Shown: positions 1 to 7,494, counted from the first letter of the stretch. The stretch is DNA of 16,368 nucleotides from an uncultured Eubacteriales bacterium (GCA_900320415.1 ONSE01000023.1:1-16368), one strand, 5' to 3'. Translations and numbers: made by a program. Notes: a model not told the origin generated them from the sequence alone.

Positions 1-20
1 GATAAGGACAGGGACACAAC

Positions 21-830
21 ATGATAATTGATACTCACGCGCATATCGGCAAACTGCTGACGTTTGACATGACGACCGAGCAAATACTCTACTCCATGGA
101 TCAATACGGCGTGGACTTCTCGCTCATCAGCAATATCGAGGCGGCGGAGGGCGACCACGAGGGCAACCCCGTTCCCGCCGAACTGCAAAAACCGCAAAAT
201 CAGATACTCCTTAACACGCTCAGCGAGGCAAAAAAGGCGCCCGACAGGCTGGGTGTGCTGCCGTGGCTGAAAATCCGTCAGGAGCTTCCCGACGAGGAAT
301 TTATCTCGCTGCTCAGGGAGAACCGCGGGTTGATTTACGGTTTTAAGCTGCACCCCTTCCATTCACGCACCGCGCCCGACGAGGAACGGCTGGAGCCGAT
401 TTACCGACTGGCGGCGGAGTACGGGCTTCCGGTGGTTTCCCACACGGGAGGCTGTGAGGAGGCGATGTCGCGGCATCTCTTCAACGCCGCGAAGCGTCAC
501 CCCGAGCTTGATTTCGTGATGGTACATATGGATCTGGGCACCGACAACCGGGAGGCGCTTGATCTGCTCGGCAGGCTGCCCAATCTCTACGGAGATACCA
601 CCTGGGTGCCGATCTCCACCACACTTGAAGCGATCAGGCGATACGGCAGCGAAAAAATGCTCTTTGGCACAGACAATCCCATTGACGGCGCCGACACGCT
701 GCTGCACAACCGCACGGGCAAGCGCTCGCTCTATCAGCAGTATTTCCATGAGCTGAAGGAGCAGCTGCGCGCCGACGAGTACGAAAATCTGATGCACAAA
801 AACGCGGAAAGGATCTTTCACATCAAATGA
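21..830 (+). CDS. Amidohydrolase_2 family metal-dependent hydrolase
   Basis: The 269-residue protein has the plan of the amidohydrolase_2 (PF04909) TIM-barrel family. The HxH metal motif is at the very N-terminus (H6, H8 in DTHAHIG), followed by GFKLH (K109, H111), PVVSHTGG (H141), VMVHMD (H169) and the catalytic Asp of FGTDNP (D218). All expected metal and catalytic positions are present, so an active soluble hydrolase or decarboxylase is likely. The substrate cannot be named; the family includes 2-pyrone-dicarboxylate lactonases, uronate-related enzymes and ACMSD-like decarboxylases. A purine-rich AAGGACAGGGA stretch precedes the ATG. Its stop overlaps the start of the next gene in ATGA, so the two are probably translationally coupled. 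Upstream context lies outside the window. Confidence 0.88.
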   Translation: MIIDTHAHIGKLLTFDMTTEQILYSMDQYGVDFSLISNIEAAEGDHEGNPVPAELQKPQNQILLNTLSEAKKAPDRLGVLPWLKIRQELPDEEFISLLRENRGLIYGFKLHPFHSRTAPDEERLEPIYRLAAEYGLPVVSHTGGCEEAMSRHLFNAAKRHPELDFVMVHMDLGTDNREALDLLGRLPNLYGDTTWVPISTTLEAIRRYGSEKMLFGTDNPIDGADTLLHNRTGKRSLYQQYFHELKEQLRADEYENLMHKNAERIFHIK

Positions 831-1543
831 CAGAATACCAAATCATCCCCGACAGATTCAAGGTGCTCAGCGGCAGCGCTCTCAAGGTTCTCGCCGTCGT
901 CACCATGATCATCGATCATATCGGTTCTCACCTGGTGGACAGAAGTATTGTGCTTTTCGAGTGGGGCAGCTATTCTCTGACGCTCTACCGCGCGATGCGC
1001 GATATCGGACGGCTCGCCTTTCCCATTTTCTGCTTTCTGCTGATCGAGGGCTTTCTCCACACGCGCAGCAAAGTGCGTTACGGCGTCAGCCTCGCCGCTT
1101 TGGCGGTCATCTCCGAGATCCCCTATGATCTGGAACACAACGGCACGATCCTCTACCTGGGACAGAATGTGTTTTTCACGCTTCTGCTGGGCTATCTCGG
1201 ATTGTGCGCCATTGAAAAGTTTTACAGCAAACCCATTCCGGCTCTGATCTGTGTCGTTGGGCTTGCTCTCATCGCGCTGCATCTGCGCGCGGACTACGAT
1301 ATCGTCGGCTTTGGCTTCATCCTCGTGCTCTACGGTCTGCGCCGCAATGAGCTGCTGCGGATTTTTACGGGCATCATGCTCGGCAACTACCGCTTTGTCA
1401 TGCTGGCGTTTCTGCCGATCTCTCTCTACAACGGCAAGCGCGGCTTTATCAAGGGACCGTTCCTGAAATATCTCTTCTACTTCATCTACCCTGTTCATAT
1501 TTTTATCATCTACCTGATCAAAGCAAACACCGTCGGGTTTTGA
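827..1543 (+). CDS. TraX family membrane protein
   Basis: The 238-residue polytopic membrane protein begins with a soluble lead-in and then the TraX-type signature LKVLAVVTMIIDHIG. About seven hydrophobic segments follow, ending with YFIYPVHIFIIYLI, the typical C-terminal Y-P-x-H helix of TraX (PF05857). TraX of the F plasmid N-acetylates pilin; chromosomal homologues in Firmicutes are common, are usually unlinked to conjugation genes, and have unknown acceptors. No transfer gene is visible here, so an acyltransferase acting on some envelope component is inferred from family resemblance only. The start overlaps the stop of the amidohydrolase by 4 bp (ATGA) and has no close ribosome binding site, which points to translational coupling. 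Confidence 0.85.
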   Translation: MTEYQIIPDRFKVLSGSALKVLAVVTMIIDHIGSHLVDRSIVLFEWGSYSLTLYRAMRDIGRLAFPIFCFLLIEGFLHTRSKVRYGVSLAALAVISEIPYDLEHNGTILYLGQNVFFTLLLGYLGLCAIEKFYSKPIPALICVVGLALIALHLRADYDIVGFGFILVLYGLRRNELLRIFTGIMLGNYRFVMLAFLPISLYNGKRGFIKGPFLKYLFYFIYPVHIFIIYLIKANTVGF

Positions 1544-1855
1544 CGGGGCGCCCTGAGAAAACAGCCCGCCGGAAGCCGGACACCCGGCGGTTCGCGGGAC
1601 TGTGCCGGCGGCAAACGCGTCAGACAAACCTTCCTGTTTTCCGCTTTACATATATTATTACTATCCGATAAAAACTAAAACGCTGTCAGCGGATAATTCC
1701 GCGCAACAAGGCAGAGGACGCAGGAATACTGACGTATTCCTGCGTCCTTTTGACTACATTCTGCCCTAAATCTTCCGCATTTGTGCAAGACATTGAATGA
1801 TTAGAGGTTCCCTTATGATTTGTGACTGCGTTAGCGGCAAGATTGTCAAGGATCC
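1544..1855. other. Intergenic region with three hairpins, possible interspersed repeat
   Basis: No convincing gene lies here. A GC stem (CCGCCGG at 1566-1572 with CCGGCGG at 1584-1590) follows traX by 22 bases but lacks a T run. At 1689-1702 is the short hairpin GCGGA-TAAT-TCCGC. At 1716-1747 is a perfect 13-bp stem, GGACGCAGGAATA with TATTCCTGCGTCC around a 6-base loop, followed by TTTT. That last stem could end traX transcription on the plus strand. A 79-codon minus-strand frame (1686-1925) runs across it and into the esterase 3' end; it has no domain and no usable start context. The tight cluster of palindromes looks like a small interspersed repeat, which I cannot verify from one copy. 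Confidence 0.5.
1716..1751 (+). terminator. Candidate terminator hairpin
   Basis: A perfect 13-bp inverted repeat (1716-1728 and 1735-1747) with loop CTGACG is followed by TTTT at 1748-1751. It lies 172 bases after traX and 109 bases beyond the esterase stop. The T run favours the plus strand; on the minus strand the trailing bases are TCTGCC. Confidence 0.45.
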
Positions 1856-3094
1856 CTATTTGCCTTGCAAAGGTTCGACGCTCTGATAAACCATCGCTGA
1901 CAAATATTCCGAAAAATAGCTGCACCAGAAATTAGGATGATGACCGCCGTTCTCGTTGAAATGGAGCACTGTCCTGTCGGCGGGATATCCCATCTCGATC
2001 AGACGGTTGTACATCTGCGTCACATCCGGATCGGTGTCGCCGCCCTCGGGACCCGTGTATAAATAAAGAAACGGCGTATGGTTTTCAAAGTCCTTTTCGC
2101 TGAGGTACTTCCTCCATACCTCGTCCTTATAAAGCCAGAACGAGGGAGACTGGATACCTGCCGTACCGAACAGCTCGGGGTACTCGAGAGTGATATAGAA
2201 GGTCTCCAGTCCGCCGAGCGACGCGCCCGTCACGGATGTATGCAGCGCGTCGGTATAGACGTTGTAATGCTCCTGAACATACGGCACAAGCGTTTCAGCC
2301 ATAAAGCGGGCGAAATCGCCCCCCAGCCGTTTTGACTCTCCGACGCCGTTGACCGTCTCATACTCCCCGATATCGGGCATCAGCTCGTCTTCGCGCGTGA
2401 TCCCGGTCATATCGCCGTAGGTGCTGACCGCCACGACGATCGCCTTGTAACCCGTGGTCTGAGCCATGCTTCTGACCTGGTCGGGAATATACTCGCATCC
2501 GTCAGGACGGCGCTGCGGGTCGTTCAGATTCACCTCTCCCTGCCCGTCGAGCACATAAATGGTGGCATACTTTTCTTCGGAATCGGGGTCGTAGCCGCCA
2601 GGCGTCCAGAAAAAGATTTTCTTCTCGTAACTGTTGCAGTCAAAATCGACCTGTTCAAAATGCGGAAGATAATCTGTTTCTTCGCCCTGCGTATAGGGCA
2701 AAAATCCGTCCTTCGATCTGTACCAACCGCTGACACATGGGTTGAAGGCGACTTTTCTCGTTTTTTTGCCGTCGCAGTCAAAGGAAACGACGTTGTACTT
2801 TTTGACGTCGCCCTCACATGAATAAGTAAAGGAATCGCTGTCCTCTCCGCATTTTTTCATCTCCACCTCTTCGCTCTCCCCGCTTGCGCTGTTCAAAAAG
2901 GCGGCGACAACTTTTTTACTTTTGCTGCTGTCCTTGAAATACAGCTGATGAAGGTTCCCGTTATTGTTTATCTGTGCCGCGTCAGGTGTGGCACAGGAGC
3001 TGTCGGTTTGTTTCACGCCGCACGCTGAAATCACCATTGCAAACACCAAAAGCAGCATGGCAGCCGCGATAGCTTTCCTGTTTTTCTGTCTCAT
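1856..3094 (-). CDS. Putative esterase-family (alpha/beta hydrolase) lipoprotein
   Basis: A 412-residue exported lipoprotein. The chosen ATG gives a clean signal (RQKNRK, then a hydrophobic run) ending in the lipobox VISAC, so Cys25 is probably lipidated. Residues about 40-150 form a small beta-rich N-terminal region; the rest matches the putative esterase / enterochelin-esterase family (PF00756). The nucleophile elbow is GASLGG (Ser292), with a likely catalytic His at GGHHPNFW (385 or 386) and candidate acids at GGDTDPD (353-357). Family members deacylate xylan, ferulate or siderophore substrates; the substrate here is unknown, but a surface polysaccharide esterase fits a fibre degrader. In-frame starts at 3124 (ATG) and 3151 (TTG) lie further upstream, but they lengthen the protein ahead of the signal and the predicted TATAAT at 3157-3162 argues against the TTG. 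The ribosome binding site (GGGTG) is weak. Confidence 0.82.
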   Translation of the reverse strand: MRQKNRKAIAAAMLLLVFAMVISACGVKQTDSSCATPDAAQINNNGNLHQLYFKDSSKSKKVVAAFLNSASGESEEVEMKKCGEDSDSFTYSCEGDVKKYNVVSFDCDGKKTRKVAFNPCVSGWYRSKDGFLPYTQGEETDYLPHFEQVDFDCNSYEKKIFFWTPGGYDPDSEEKYATIYVLDGQGEVNLNDPQRRPDGCEYIPDQVRSMAQTTGYKAIVVAVSTYGDMTGITREDELMPDIGEYETVNGVGESKRLGGDFARFMAETLVPYVQEHYNVYTDALHTSVTGASLGGLETFYITLEYPELFGTAGIQSPSFWLYKDEVWRKYLSEKDFENHTPFLYLYTGPEGGDTDPDVTQMYNRLIEMGYPADRTVLHFNENGGHHPNFWCSYFSEYLSAMVYQSVEPLQGK

Positions 3095-3156
3095 CAAAAC
3101 ACCCAAAAAATTCTTTGCTTTCATTGTAGCACACGAAGGCTGAGAATTCAATCGTT

Positions 3157-3186
3157 ATTATACGATCTTCCGATAAAGCCCGTTAA
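3157..3186 (-). promoter_or_regulatory. Predicted promoter of the esterase lipoprotein
   Basis: Read on the minus strand, TTAACG (3181-3186) and a perfect TATAAT (3157-3162) are separated by 18 bp. The predicted transcript would start near 3150, leaving a leader of about 55 bases before the ATG at 3094. Confidence 0.5.
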
Positions 3187-3310
3187 GCTCTGTCACGCCG
3201 CATTATTTCCTAACGCCGGTTGATGTCATGTTCCACGGGTTTACTGAATCGAGCAGGAAACTCCTTCTTCCACCGACCACTTCTCTGCCCGCTGTTCTCC
3301 GATGTCATTA

Positions 3311-3340
3311 TGTCAACCGTTTATTAAAAAGTGGTTGACA
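3311..3340 (+). promoter_or_regulatory. BirA-type biotin operator, primary site
   Basis: A perfect inverted repeat TGTCAACC-N14-GGTTGACA. It matches the published architecture of BirA operators in Firmicutes (a GTTAACC/GTAAACC-like half-site, a spacer of about 14-15 bases, and its complement). The right half contains the -35 hexamer TTGACA of bioY, so biotin-bound BirA would block RNA polymerase. Repeat and position are seen directly; the identity of the regulator is inferred from geometry and from the downstream gene. Confidence 0.82.
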
Positions 3341-3363
3341 TTTTCTTTTTTCTGTGTTATGAT
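3335..3363 (+). promoter_or_regulatory. bioY promoter
   Basis: A consensus -35 TTGACA (3335-3340) and TATGAT (3358-3363) are separated by exactly 17 bp. Transcription would start near 3370, giving a leader of under 30 bases. The -35 lies inside the right arm of the upstream operator. Confidence 0.8.
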
Positions 3364-3365
3364 AA

Positions 3366-3395
3366 CGTCAACACATTTCCTGAAAGAAGTTGACA
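3366..3395 (+). promoter_or_regulatory. Second, degenerate BirA-like operator over start site and RBS
   Basis: CGTCAACA-N14-AGTTGACA. The core GTCAAC and GTTGAC halves are intact and the spacer, counted between the same 8-base arms, is identical to the primary site; only the outer positions of the arms differ. It runs from about the transcription start to 3 bases before the ATG. The centres of the two sites are 55 bp apart. The repeat is seen; its use as a second BirA site is inferred. Confidence 0.55.
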
Positions 3396-3397
3396 AT

Positions 3398-3973
3398 ATG
3401 ACAGATTCCACCAAAACAGCACCCTCAAAGGCGAAGCTGACGACCCTCGCGATGGTGCAGATTGCACTGTGTACCGCGCTGATGTGCATCGCGGCGCAGA
3501 TCTCCGTTCCTCTGCCCATCGGCGTGCCGTTTACGTTACAGGTTTTGATGGTGATTTTGATTGCCCTGATCCTCAGGCCGCTCTACGCGCTGATCGCCCA
3601 GAGTCTTTACACTCTCCTCGGCATCATCGGACTGCCCGTATTCTCGGGCGGCAAAAGCGGCGTCGGCACCATTCTCTCGCCCACAGGCGGCTTTATCATC
3701 GGCTTTATTCTCGCGGCATTTCTCGTCAGCCTGCTCAAGGGCAGCGGCGAGGGAAAATTCGGACTTGTCCGCTATATTCTCGCCGCGGTTCTCGTCGGAA
3801 TTCCCGCGATTTACCTCCCGGGGATCGCGCTGTTCATGGTCTATACACAGGCGGATCTGTGGAAAGCCATCGTCACGCTGACCTCGGTTTTCATCCTCAT
3901 CGACCTGGCAAAGTGCGTCATTGCCGCGCTGGCCGCCGTGCCTCTCAACAAGGCACTGAAAAAAATAGTTTGA
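3398..3973 (+). CDS. bioY: Biotin transporter BioY (ECF S component)
   Basis: The 191-residue, six-helix membrane protein captures biotin and docks on the shared ECF energy-coupling module (EcfA, EcfA', EcfT), which is not encoded here. The BioY signature is clear: LPIGVPFTLQVLMV near residues 44-57, then GLPVFSGGKSG and the SPTGGFIIGF motif that forms part of the biotin site. The ATG at 3398 is chosen rather than an upstream in-frame ATG at 3302, because that extension would be translated through the promoter and operator and is not BioY-like. The RBS (GAAAGAAG) is mediocre and is covered by the second operator-like repeat. The gene stands alone, as is common for bioY, and faces the permease operon across a shared bidirectional terminator. 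Confidence 0.95.
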   Translation: MTDSTKTAPSKAKLTTLAMVQIALCTALMCIAAQISVPLPIGVPFTLQVLMVILIALILRPLYALIAQSLYTLLGIIGLPVFSGGKSGVGTILSPTGGFIIGFILAAFLVSLLKGSGEGKFGLVRYILAAVLVGIPAIYLPGIALFMVYTQADLWKAIVTLTSVFILIDLAKCVIAALAAVPLNKALKKIV

Positions 3974-4019
3974 TTGATATACCTCTATCTATCTTCACTC
4001 GGCGTATCCGCGCCAAACA

Positions 4020-4047
4020 AAAGGGCTGACCTCGCGGTCAGCCCTTT
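4020..4047. terminator. Bidirectional terminator between bioY and the ABC permease
   Basis: A perfect 12-bp stem, AAAGGGCTGACC with GGTCAGCCCTTT, around the loop TCGC. On the minus strand the stem runs into a TTTTGTTT tail; on the plus strand it ends TTTGTC. It lies between two convergent genes and can serve both. Confidence 0.85.
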
Positions 4048-4082
4048 GTCTGTCAAAACAACTTTTGTAAACAGCAAAAACC

Positions 4083-6077
4083 TTATCTGATGTAATAGTC
4101 CACATCGGCAGGCTGGTAGTACGGACAGTCGGGATTGAGCGCGTTGTCCTCCCCGATCGCGCCGGTATCGCGCAGCGCCTGCAGCGTTTCCGTGTAGCCG
4201 GCGCTGAGAAAGACATACTCGTTGTGGTCGAGCGCGGGAACCAGATACTCGTCAAGGAGTGAAAGGAGCTCCCATCCCCCGTGCCTGCCATCGTCTCTCA
4301 CGCCGAGCCTGAGCCGCAGCACGCTGTTCTTTGACTCGACCTTGCCGACGCGCTCAAAATCGCTGCGGAACGCCTCCGCCACCTTTTTGCGGTCGGCAGC
4401 GGCCTGCTCCTCCGTCACCTTGCCGTCCCTTGCCTCGATCCTCTCCGACTCGGTGCTGTTATAGTAGGAATCCGCCGTTCCCGTGTCCTTGCTGACAACA
4501 ACAGAGGAAAAATTCTCCGCCTTGGCGTTCATTGCATAGCTGTAGTTACGGAAATAGGTTTCGGATTCCAGAACCGAGCCGAGATTTTCAAACTCCGGCT
4601 CGTAGTATTGCCCGAACAGTCCGTCCTGCGCCCGATAGCAGCGCATGACGGTTCTGCCGTTATCGAGACGGTAGGCGATGACGTAGCTGTCACCCGAATA
4701 CCAATCCGGAATCACGCCGCCCAACATCATATTCTCCCAGACTGCCACGAAACGGTTGTCCTCTTCCTCGCGGTATGTGTCCACCACATTGAGATGGCAC
4801 TTGCGGATGCGCCTGATCGTGTCCGCGTCGCTGAAGTCGTCCGCCGCCATGCCCGCTAAGGTCATCACGCCCGTATTCTCAGAGTAGCAGCAGTCGCTCA
4901 GACTGACGACGCCCGCGCTTTCGATCTTGTCAGGCGCGGGGACATAGGTGTTGTAGCCGAGAAAATCAAAGCAGCAGAACGCCATCACGCCGAGAACCGC
5001 AAAGGCCATCGCGCCGAGGGCGATGCCCGAGAACAGCAGCTTCGAAAAGCCGCGGTAGAAGATCAGGTGGGCGATCACGTAGGTGGAGACGCTGCCGAGG
5101 ATAAAGCCGAACGCGAACCCGAAAAACGGAACGCCGAACACGTTGAAGGCGCCGAAGAGGTCGCCGAGAAAGACGCCGACGATGAACGACACCAGCAGCT
5201 TGACGATATAGGCGGGCAGGAAGTAGGCAAAGGAGGTCTGGGCACACTCCGCGCGCCTTGTCTTGACCAGCAGGATCCCCAGCGCCATACAGGCGGCGGT
5301 AAAGAACAGCCAGTAGATCACGTTCGTGCCGTCATAGGCGGCAAGAGGATTGAGCGCCTTCATCAAAAAGCTGTTGCTGAACATCGTGGTGGGAAGTCCC
5401 ATGAAAAACGCCTTGATGGTGCTCTTGATAAAAAGAGCGGCGATCGGATAGGCGATATTGACCGCGATGAAGCAGAGCACCGCGTTGGCGGTGGTGCCGC
5501 AGCAAACGGCGAGAAGGGCGTAGAAGGAAATGCTCGCCATCGCGCCGAGAAGCAATTGCACATAGACGCGCAGGACGTCTCCCTGCGGCAGCACGCCGAA
5601 GCTGAGCGACAGCACTGCGATCACGGCGAAAAACGCCAGCGTGGGAACAACGGAAAAGAGAAAGGCGGAGACGGACTTGGCGATGAAGAACGTCCGCCTG
5701 CCGATGGGCAGGGCGCCGTACAGATCCGCCTTGCGCTTGTTGTGCAGATAGGAATAGATCCGCACCGTATAAATCACGGTGAACACCGCGTTGAGGATGT
5801 AGACCGCGTAGGTGGCAATGTACTGAAACACGGTGACCGCGCCCTGCAGCTCGTCAAAGTCAACGTCAACGATCCCGGTGTAGCCCTCGGAGGCGTTGAG
5901 ATAGCCGACGGCGACGGAGAGTGTAAAGACGATCGCGGTGATGACCGCCGCCAGGATGCCGAACACGATCAGCGCCGACGCGCAGTTGCGCAGCTCCCAC
6001 TTGAACACCGTGAAGCCCTTTTGAAATTTATCCTTAACGGACAGTGTTTGCGTCATAACCCGCAGCCCCCATTTCAC
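4083..6077 (-). CDS. ABC transporter permease with large C-terminal extramembrane domain
   Basis: A 664-residue ABC-2-type permease. Hydrophobic segments lie near residues 33-60, 86-107, 130-161, 170-193, 197-217, 252-271, 283-308, 313-341 and 347-371. The segment KRKADLYGALPIGRR (114-128) is typical of a coupling region in this YtrC/bacitracin-type permease group. The last roughly 290 residues have no membrane segment and resemble the soluble domain annotated in such permeases (possibly DUF6449). It should pair with the ATPase encoded just upstream; substrate unknown, possibly a peptide or cell-wall precursor. The start is uncertain: the GTG at 6077 has GGAGG 12 bases upstream, while an ATG at 6056 (MTQTLSV) has only a G-rich stretch. 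Either start lies inside the ATPase gene, so translation is coupled. Confidence 0.85.
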   Translation of the reverse strand: MKWGLRVMTQTLSVKDKFQKGFTVFKWELRNCASALIVFGILAAVITAIVFTLSVAVGYLNASEGYTGIVDVDFDELQGAVTVFQYIATYAVYILNAVFTVIYTVRIYSYLHNKRKADLYGALPIGRRTFFIAKSVSAFLFSVVPTLAFFAVIAVLSLSFGVLPQGDVLRVYVQLLLGAMASISFYALLAVCCGTTANAVLCFIAVNIAYPIAALFIKSTIKAFFMGLPTTMFSNSFLMKALNPLAAYDGTNVIYWLFFTAACMALGILLVKTRRAECAQTSFAYFLPAYIVKLLVSFIVGVFLGDLFGAFNVFGVPFFGFAFGFILGSVSTYVIAHLIFYRGFSKLLFSGIALGAMAFAVLGVMAFCCFDFLGYNTYVPAPDKIESAGVVSLSDCCYSENTGVMTLAGMAADDFSDADTIRRIRKCHLNVVDTYREEEDNRFVAVWENMMLGGVIPDWYSGDSYVIAYRLDNGRTVMRCYRAQDGLFGQYYEPEFENLGSVLESETYFRNYSYAMNAKAENFSSVVVSKDTGTADSYYNSTESERIEARDGKVTEEQAAADRKKVAEAFRSDFERVGKVESKNSVLRLRLGVRDDGRHGGWELLSLLDEYLVPALDHNEYVFLSAGYTETLQALRDTGAIGEDNALNPDCPYYQPADVDYYIR

Positions 6078-6933
6078 TGATAAATATTTCCTCCAGCGTG
6101 AGCGGCATGGCGGAGATGTACGCGGGACGAAGCGCGTTGAGCTTCGGCATAAACTCCTCCTCCGCTCCCCTGATGGTCACGTTGAACACATTGCCGTTGC
6201 GCCACGCGCTGACAACATTGATACCCTCGAAGAGGTTCGGCACCTGCGGCACCTCGCGGAACGCCACCTGCACCTTGCGGAAATCCCGGCGCAGCGAGTC
6301 GATATCGCGCTCCAGCAGCACCCTGCCGCAGTGCATGAGGCAGACGCGGTCGCACAGATCCTCCAGCTCGCGCAGATTGTGAGAGGCGATGACGACGGTC
6401 ATCTGCTGCTCCGAGACGTGCTCGATCAATATTTTCTTGAGCATATGGCGCATAACGGGGTCGAGCCCGTCAAAGATCTCATCGAGGAACAGGTAGCGCG
6501 GACGGGTCGAGAGCGCCAGGATCAGCGCCGCCTGCCGCTGCATTCCCTTGGACATATCGATGATCCTGCCCTTCGGGTCGATGGGAAACACCGCGCAGCT
6601 GCGTGCGTAGGCGTCCTCGCTCCAGTTGGGATAGAGCTCGCGGTAGAGCGCCGCGGTGTTCTCCACCGTGCTGTTGTTGTAGAAGAACGGAAAGTCGGGG
6701 ACGAAAAAGCACTCTCCCTTCACCGCCGCGTTGTCAAACAGCTCACGCCCGTCCACGGCGATGCTGCCGCCGTCGGCGCGGAACACGCCCGCCAGCAGGC
6801 GCAGCAGGGTGGATTTTCCGCTGCCGTTGCTTCCGACCAGTCCCATCACCGCGCCCGTGGGAACGGTCAGGCTGAGATTATCCACCGCCGTCACCTTTTC
6901 AAAGCGCTTGGTGAGGTTTTTCATTTCAATCAC
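6034..6933 (-). CDS. ABC transporter ATP-binding protein (YtrB-like)
   Basis: A 299-residue ATPase. Walker A is GSNGSGKST (34-42), Walker B YLFLDE (147-152), and the switch His is in VIASHN (185). The signature is the degenerate MSKGMQRQ (127-134) instead of LSGGQ, and the Q-loop region (CFFVPD) has no obvious Gln; both are common in YtrB-like exporters driven by GntR regulators. The GTG at 6933 is the start: it is preceded by AAGGAGG with an 8-base gap, whereas the in-frame ATG at 6924 is too far away. The start overlaps the regulator's stop by 8 bp and the 3' end overlaps the permease start. It should energise the neighbouring permease. Confidence 0.93.
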   Translation of the reverse strand: MIEMKNLTKRFEKVTAVDNLSLTVPTGAVMGLVGSNGSGKSTLLRLLAGVFRADGGSIAVDGRELFDNAAVKGECFFVPDFPFFYNNSTVENTAALYRELYPNWSEDAYARSCAVFPIDPKGRIIDMSKGMQRQAALILALSTRPRYLFLDEIFDGLDPVMRHMLKKILIEHVSEQQMTVVIASHNLRELEDLCDRVCLMHCGRVLLERDIDSLRRDFRKVQVAFREVPQVPNLFEGINVVSAWRNGNVFNVTIRGAEEEFMPKLNALRPAYISAMPLTLEEIFISEMGAAGYDANTVR

Positions 6934-7303
6934 TTGGGTTACCTCCTTCGCATACGGCGCCGAGCCTCGCCTCCAGCTCCGCTTTCTCCGCGCCGAGAAG
7001 AAACGCCTCCCGCGCCGCCTTCTCAAACGCGTCCAGTGCCAGCCGCAGCTGCGCGGAATCCTCCGACAGCTTTTCTGTCAGGTAGCTGCCCCTGCCCACC
7101 GAGGAGTAGATGTAGCCCTGACTCTCCAGCTCGCGGTATGCCTTCGCCGCGGTGTTGGGGTTGATCCCCAGATCCGCCGCCACCACCCTCACGGGCGGCA
7201 GCTTGTCCCCCGGCTTGAGCACGCCTGCCGCGGCAAGCCTGACGACGCTCATGAAGAGCTGCTCGTAAATCGGCTCACGCGCCGCAAAATCAATCTGAAA
7301 CAT
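6926..7303 (-). CDS. GntR-family transcriptional regulator (YtrA-like)
   Basis: A 125-residue short GntR regulator of the YtrA subfamily. Residues 1-70 form the winged helix-turn-helix, with landmarks EPIYEQL, LKPGDKLPPVR, LGINPNTAAKAYRELESQG and GRGSYLTE. Only a short helical tail follows, as expected for YtrA rather than a FadR or HutC effector domain. The start ATG has GGAGGG six bases upstream. It is first in an overlapping operon with an ABC ATPase and permease, the standard YtrA arrangement, in which the regulator represses its own operon until cell-envelope stress. A YtrA-like operator lies at the predicted transcription start, which supports autoregulation. Confidence 0.93.
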   Translation of the reverse strand: MFQIDFAAREPIYEQLFMSVVRLAAAGVLKPGDKLPPVRVVAADLGINPNTAAKAYRELESQGYIYSSVGRGSYLTEKLSEDSAQLRLALDAFEKAAREAFLLGAEKAELEARLGAVCEGGNPSD

Positions 7304-7341
7304 AGCCTTCCCTCCGCTGATCAATACGCCGCGCGCCGCGT

Positions 7342-7366
7342 TTTGTATTAATCAATATAGTACACT
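7342..7366 (-). promoter_or_regulatory. Candidate YtrA-type operator
   Basis: On the plus strand it reads TTTGTA-N13-TACACT. The Bacillus YtrA operator is reported as AGTGTA-N13-TACACT, so one half-site is exact, the other keeps TGTA, and the spacer is identical. It begins 4 bases downstream of the predicted -10 and covers the transcription start, a position suited to repression. Confidence 0.6.
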
Positions 7367-7369
7367 TAA

Positions 7370-7398
7370 ATGATAATACAGAAGCCGCCGCCTGTCAA
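7370..7398 (-). promoter_or_regulatory. Promoter of the GntR-ABC operon
   Basis: On the minus strand, TTGACA (7393-7398) and TATCAT (7370-7375) are separated by exactly 17 bp. The start is expected near 7363, inside the candidate operator, with a leader of about 60 bases. Confidence 0.75.
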
Positions 7399-7413
7399 GT
7401 TTTTTATCGGCAC

Positions 7414-7454
7414 GGCAAAGCGCCCTGACCGGTGCATGGTCAGGGCGCTTTGCC
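7414..7454. terminator. 17-bp perfect hairpin between the small membrane gene and the GntR operon
   Basis: GGCAAAGCGCCCTGACC (7414-7430) pairs perfectly with 7438-7454 around a 7-base loop. It probably ends the 70-residue gene's transcript 41 bases after its stop, insulating the next promoter. The minus-strand tail has no T run, so its efficiency is uncertain. Confidence 0.6.
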
Positions 7455-7494
7455 TGTCTTTCATATACCTTTGTGTAGCAAAAGGAGAGCAAAA

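Noticed and set aside
827..1543. Conjugation locus suggested by TraX
   Set aside because: No relaxase, coupling protein or type IV secretion gene is present; chromosomal TraX homologues are common outside plasmids.
1686..1925. A 79-codon minus-strand frame
   Set aside because: It crosses palindromic DNA and overlaps the esterase 3' end, with no RBS or family.
3302..3397. N-terminal extension of BioY
   Set aside because: It would be translated from DNA that forms the operator, -35 and -10; the ATG at 3398 follows the promoter.
5067..6080. A 337-codon plus-strand frame
   Set aside because: Low-complexity charged translation antisense to the permease, which has clear membrane helices and a shared operon.
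6934..7026. N-terminal extension of the ABC ATPase
   Set aside because: Arg-rich and unlike any ABC ATPase; the GTG at 6933 has AAGGAGG at ideal spacing.
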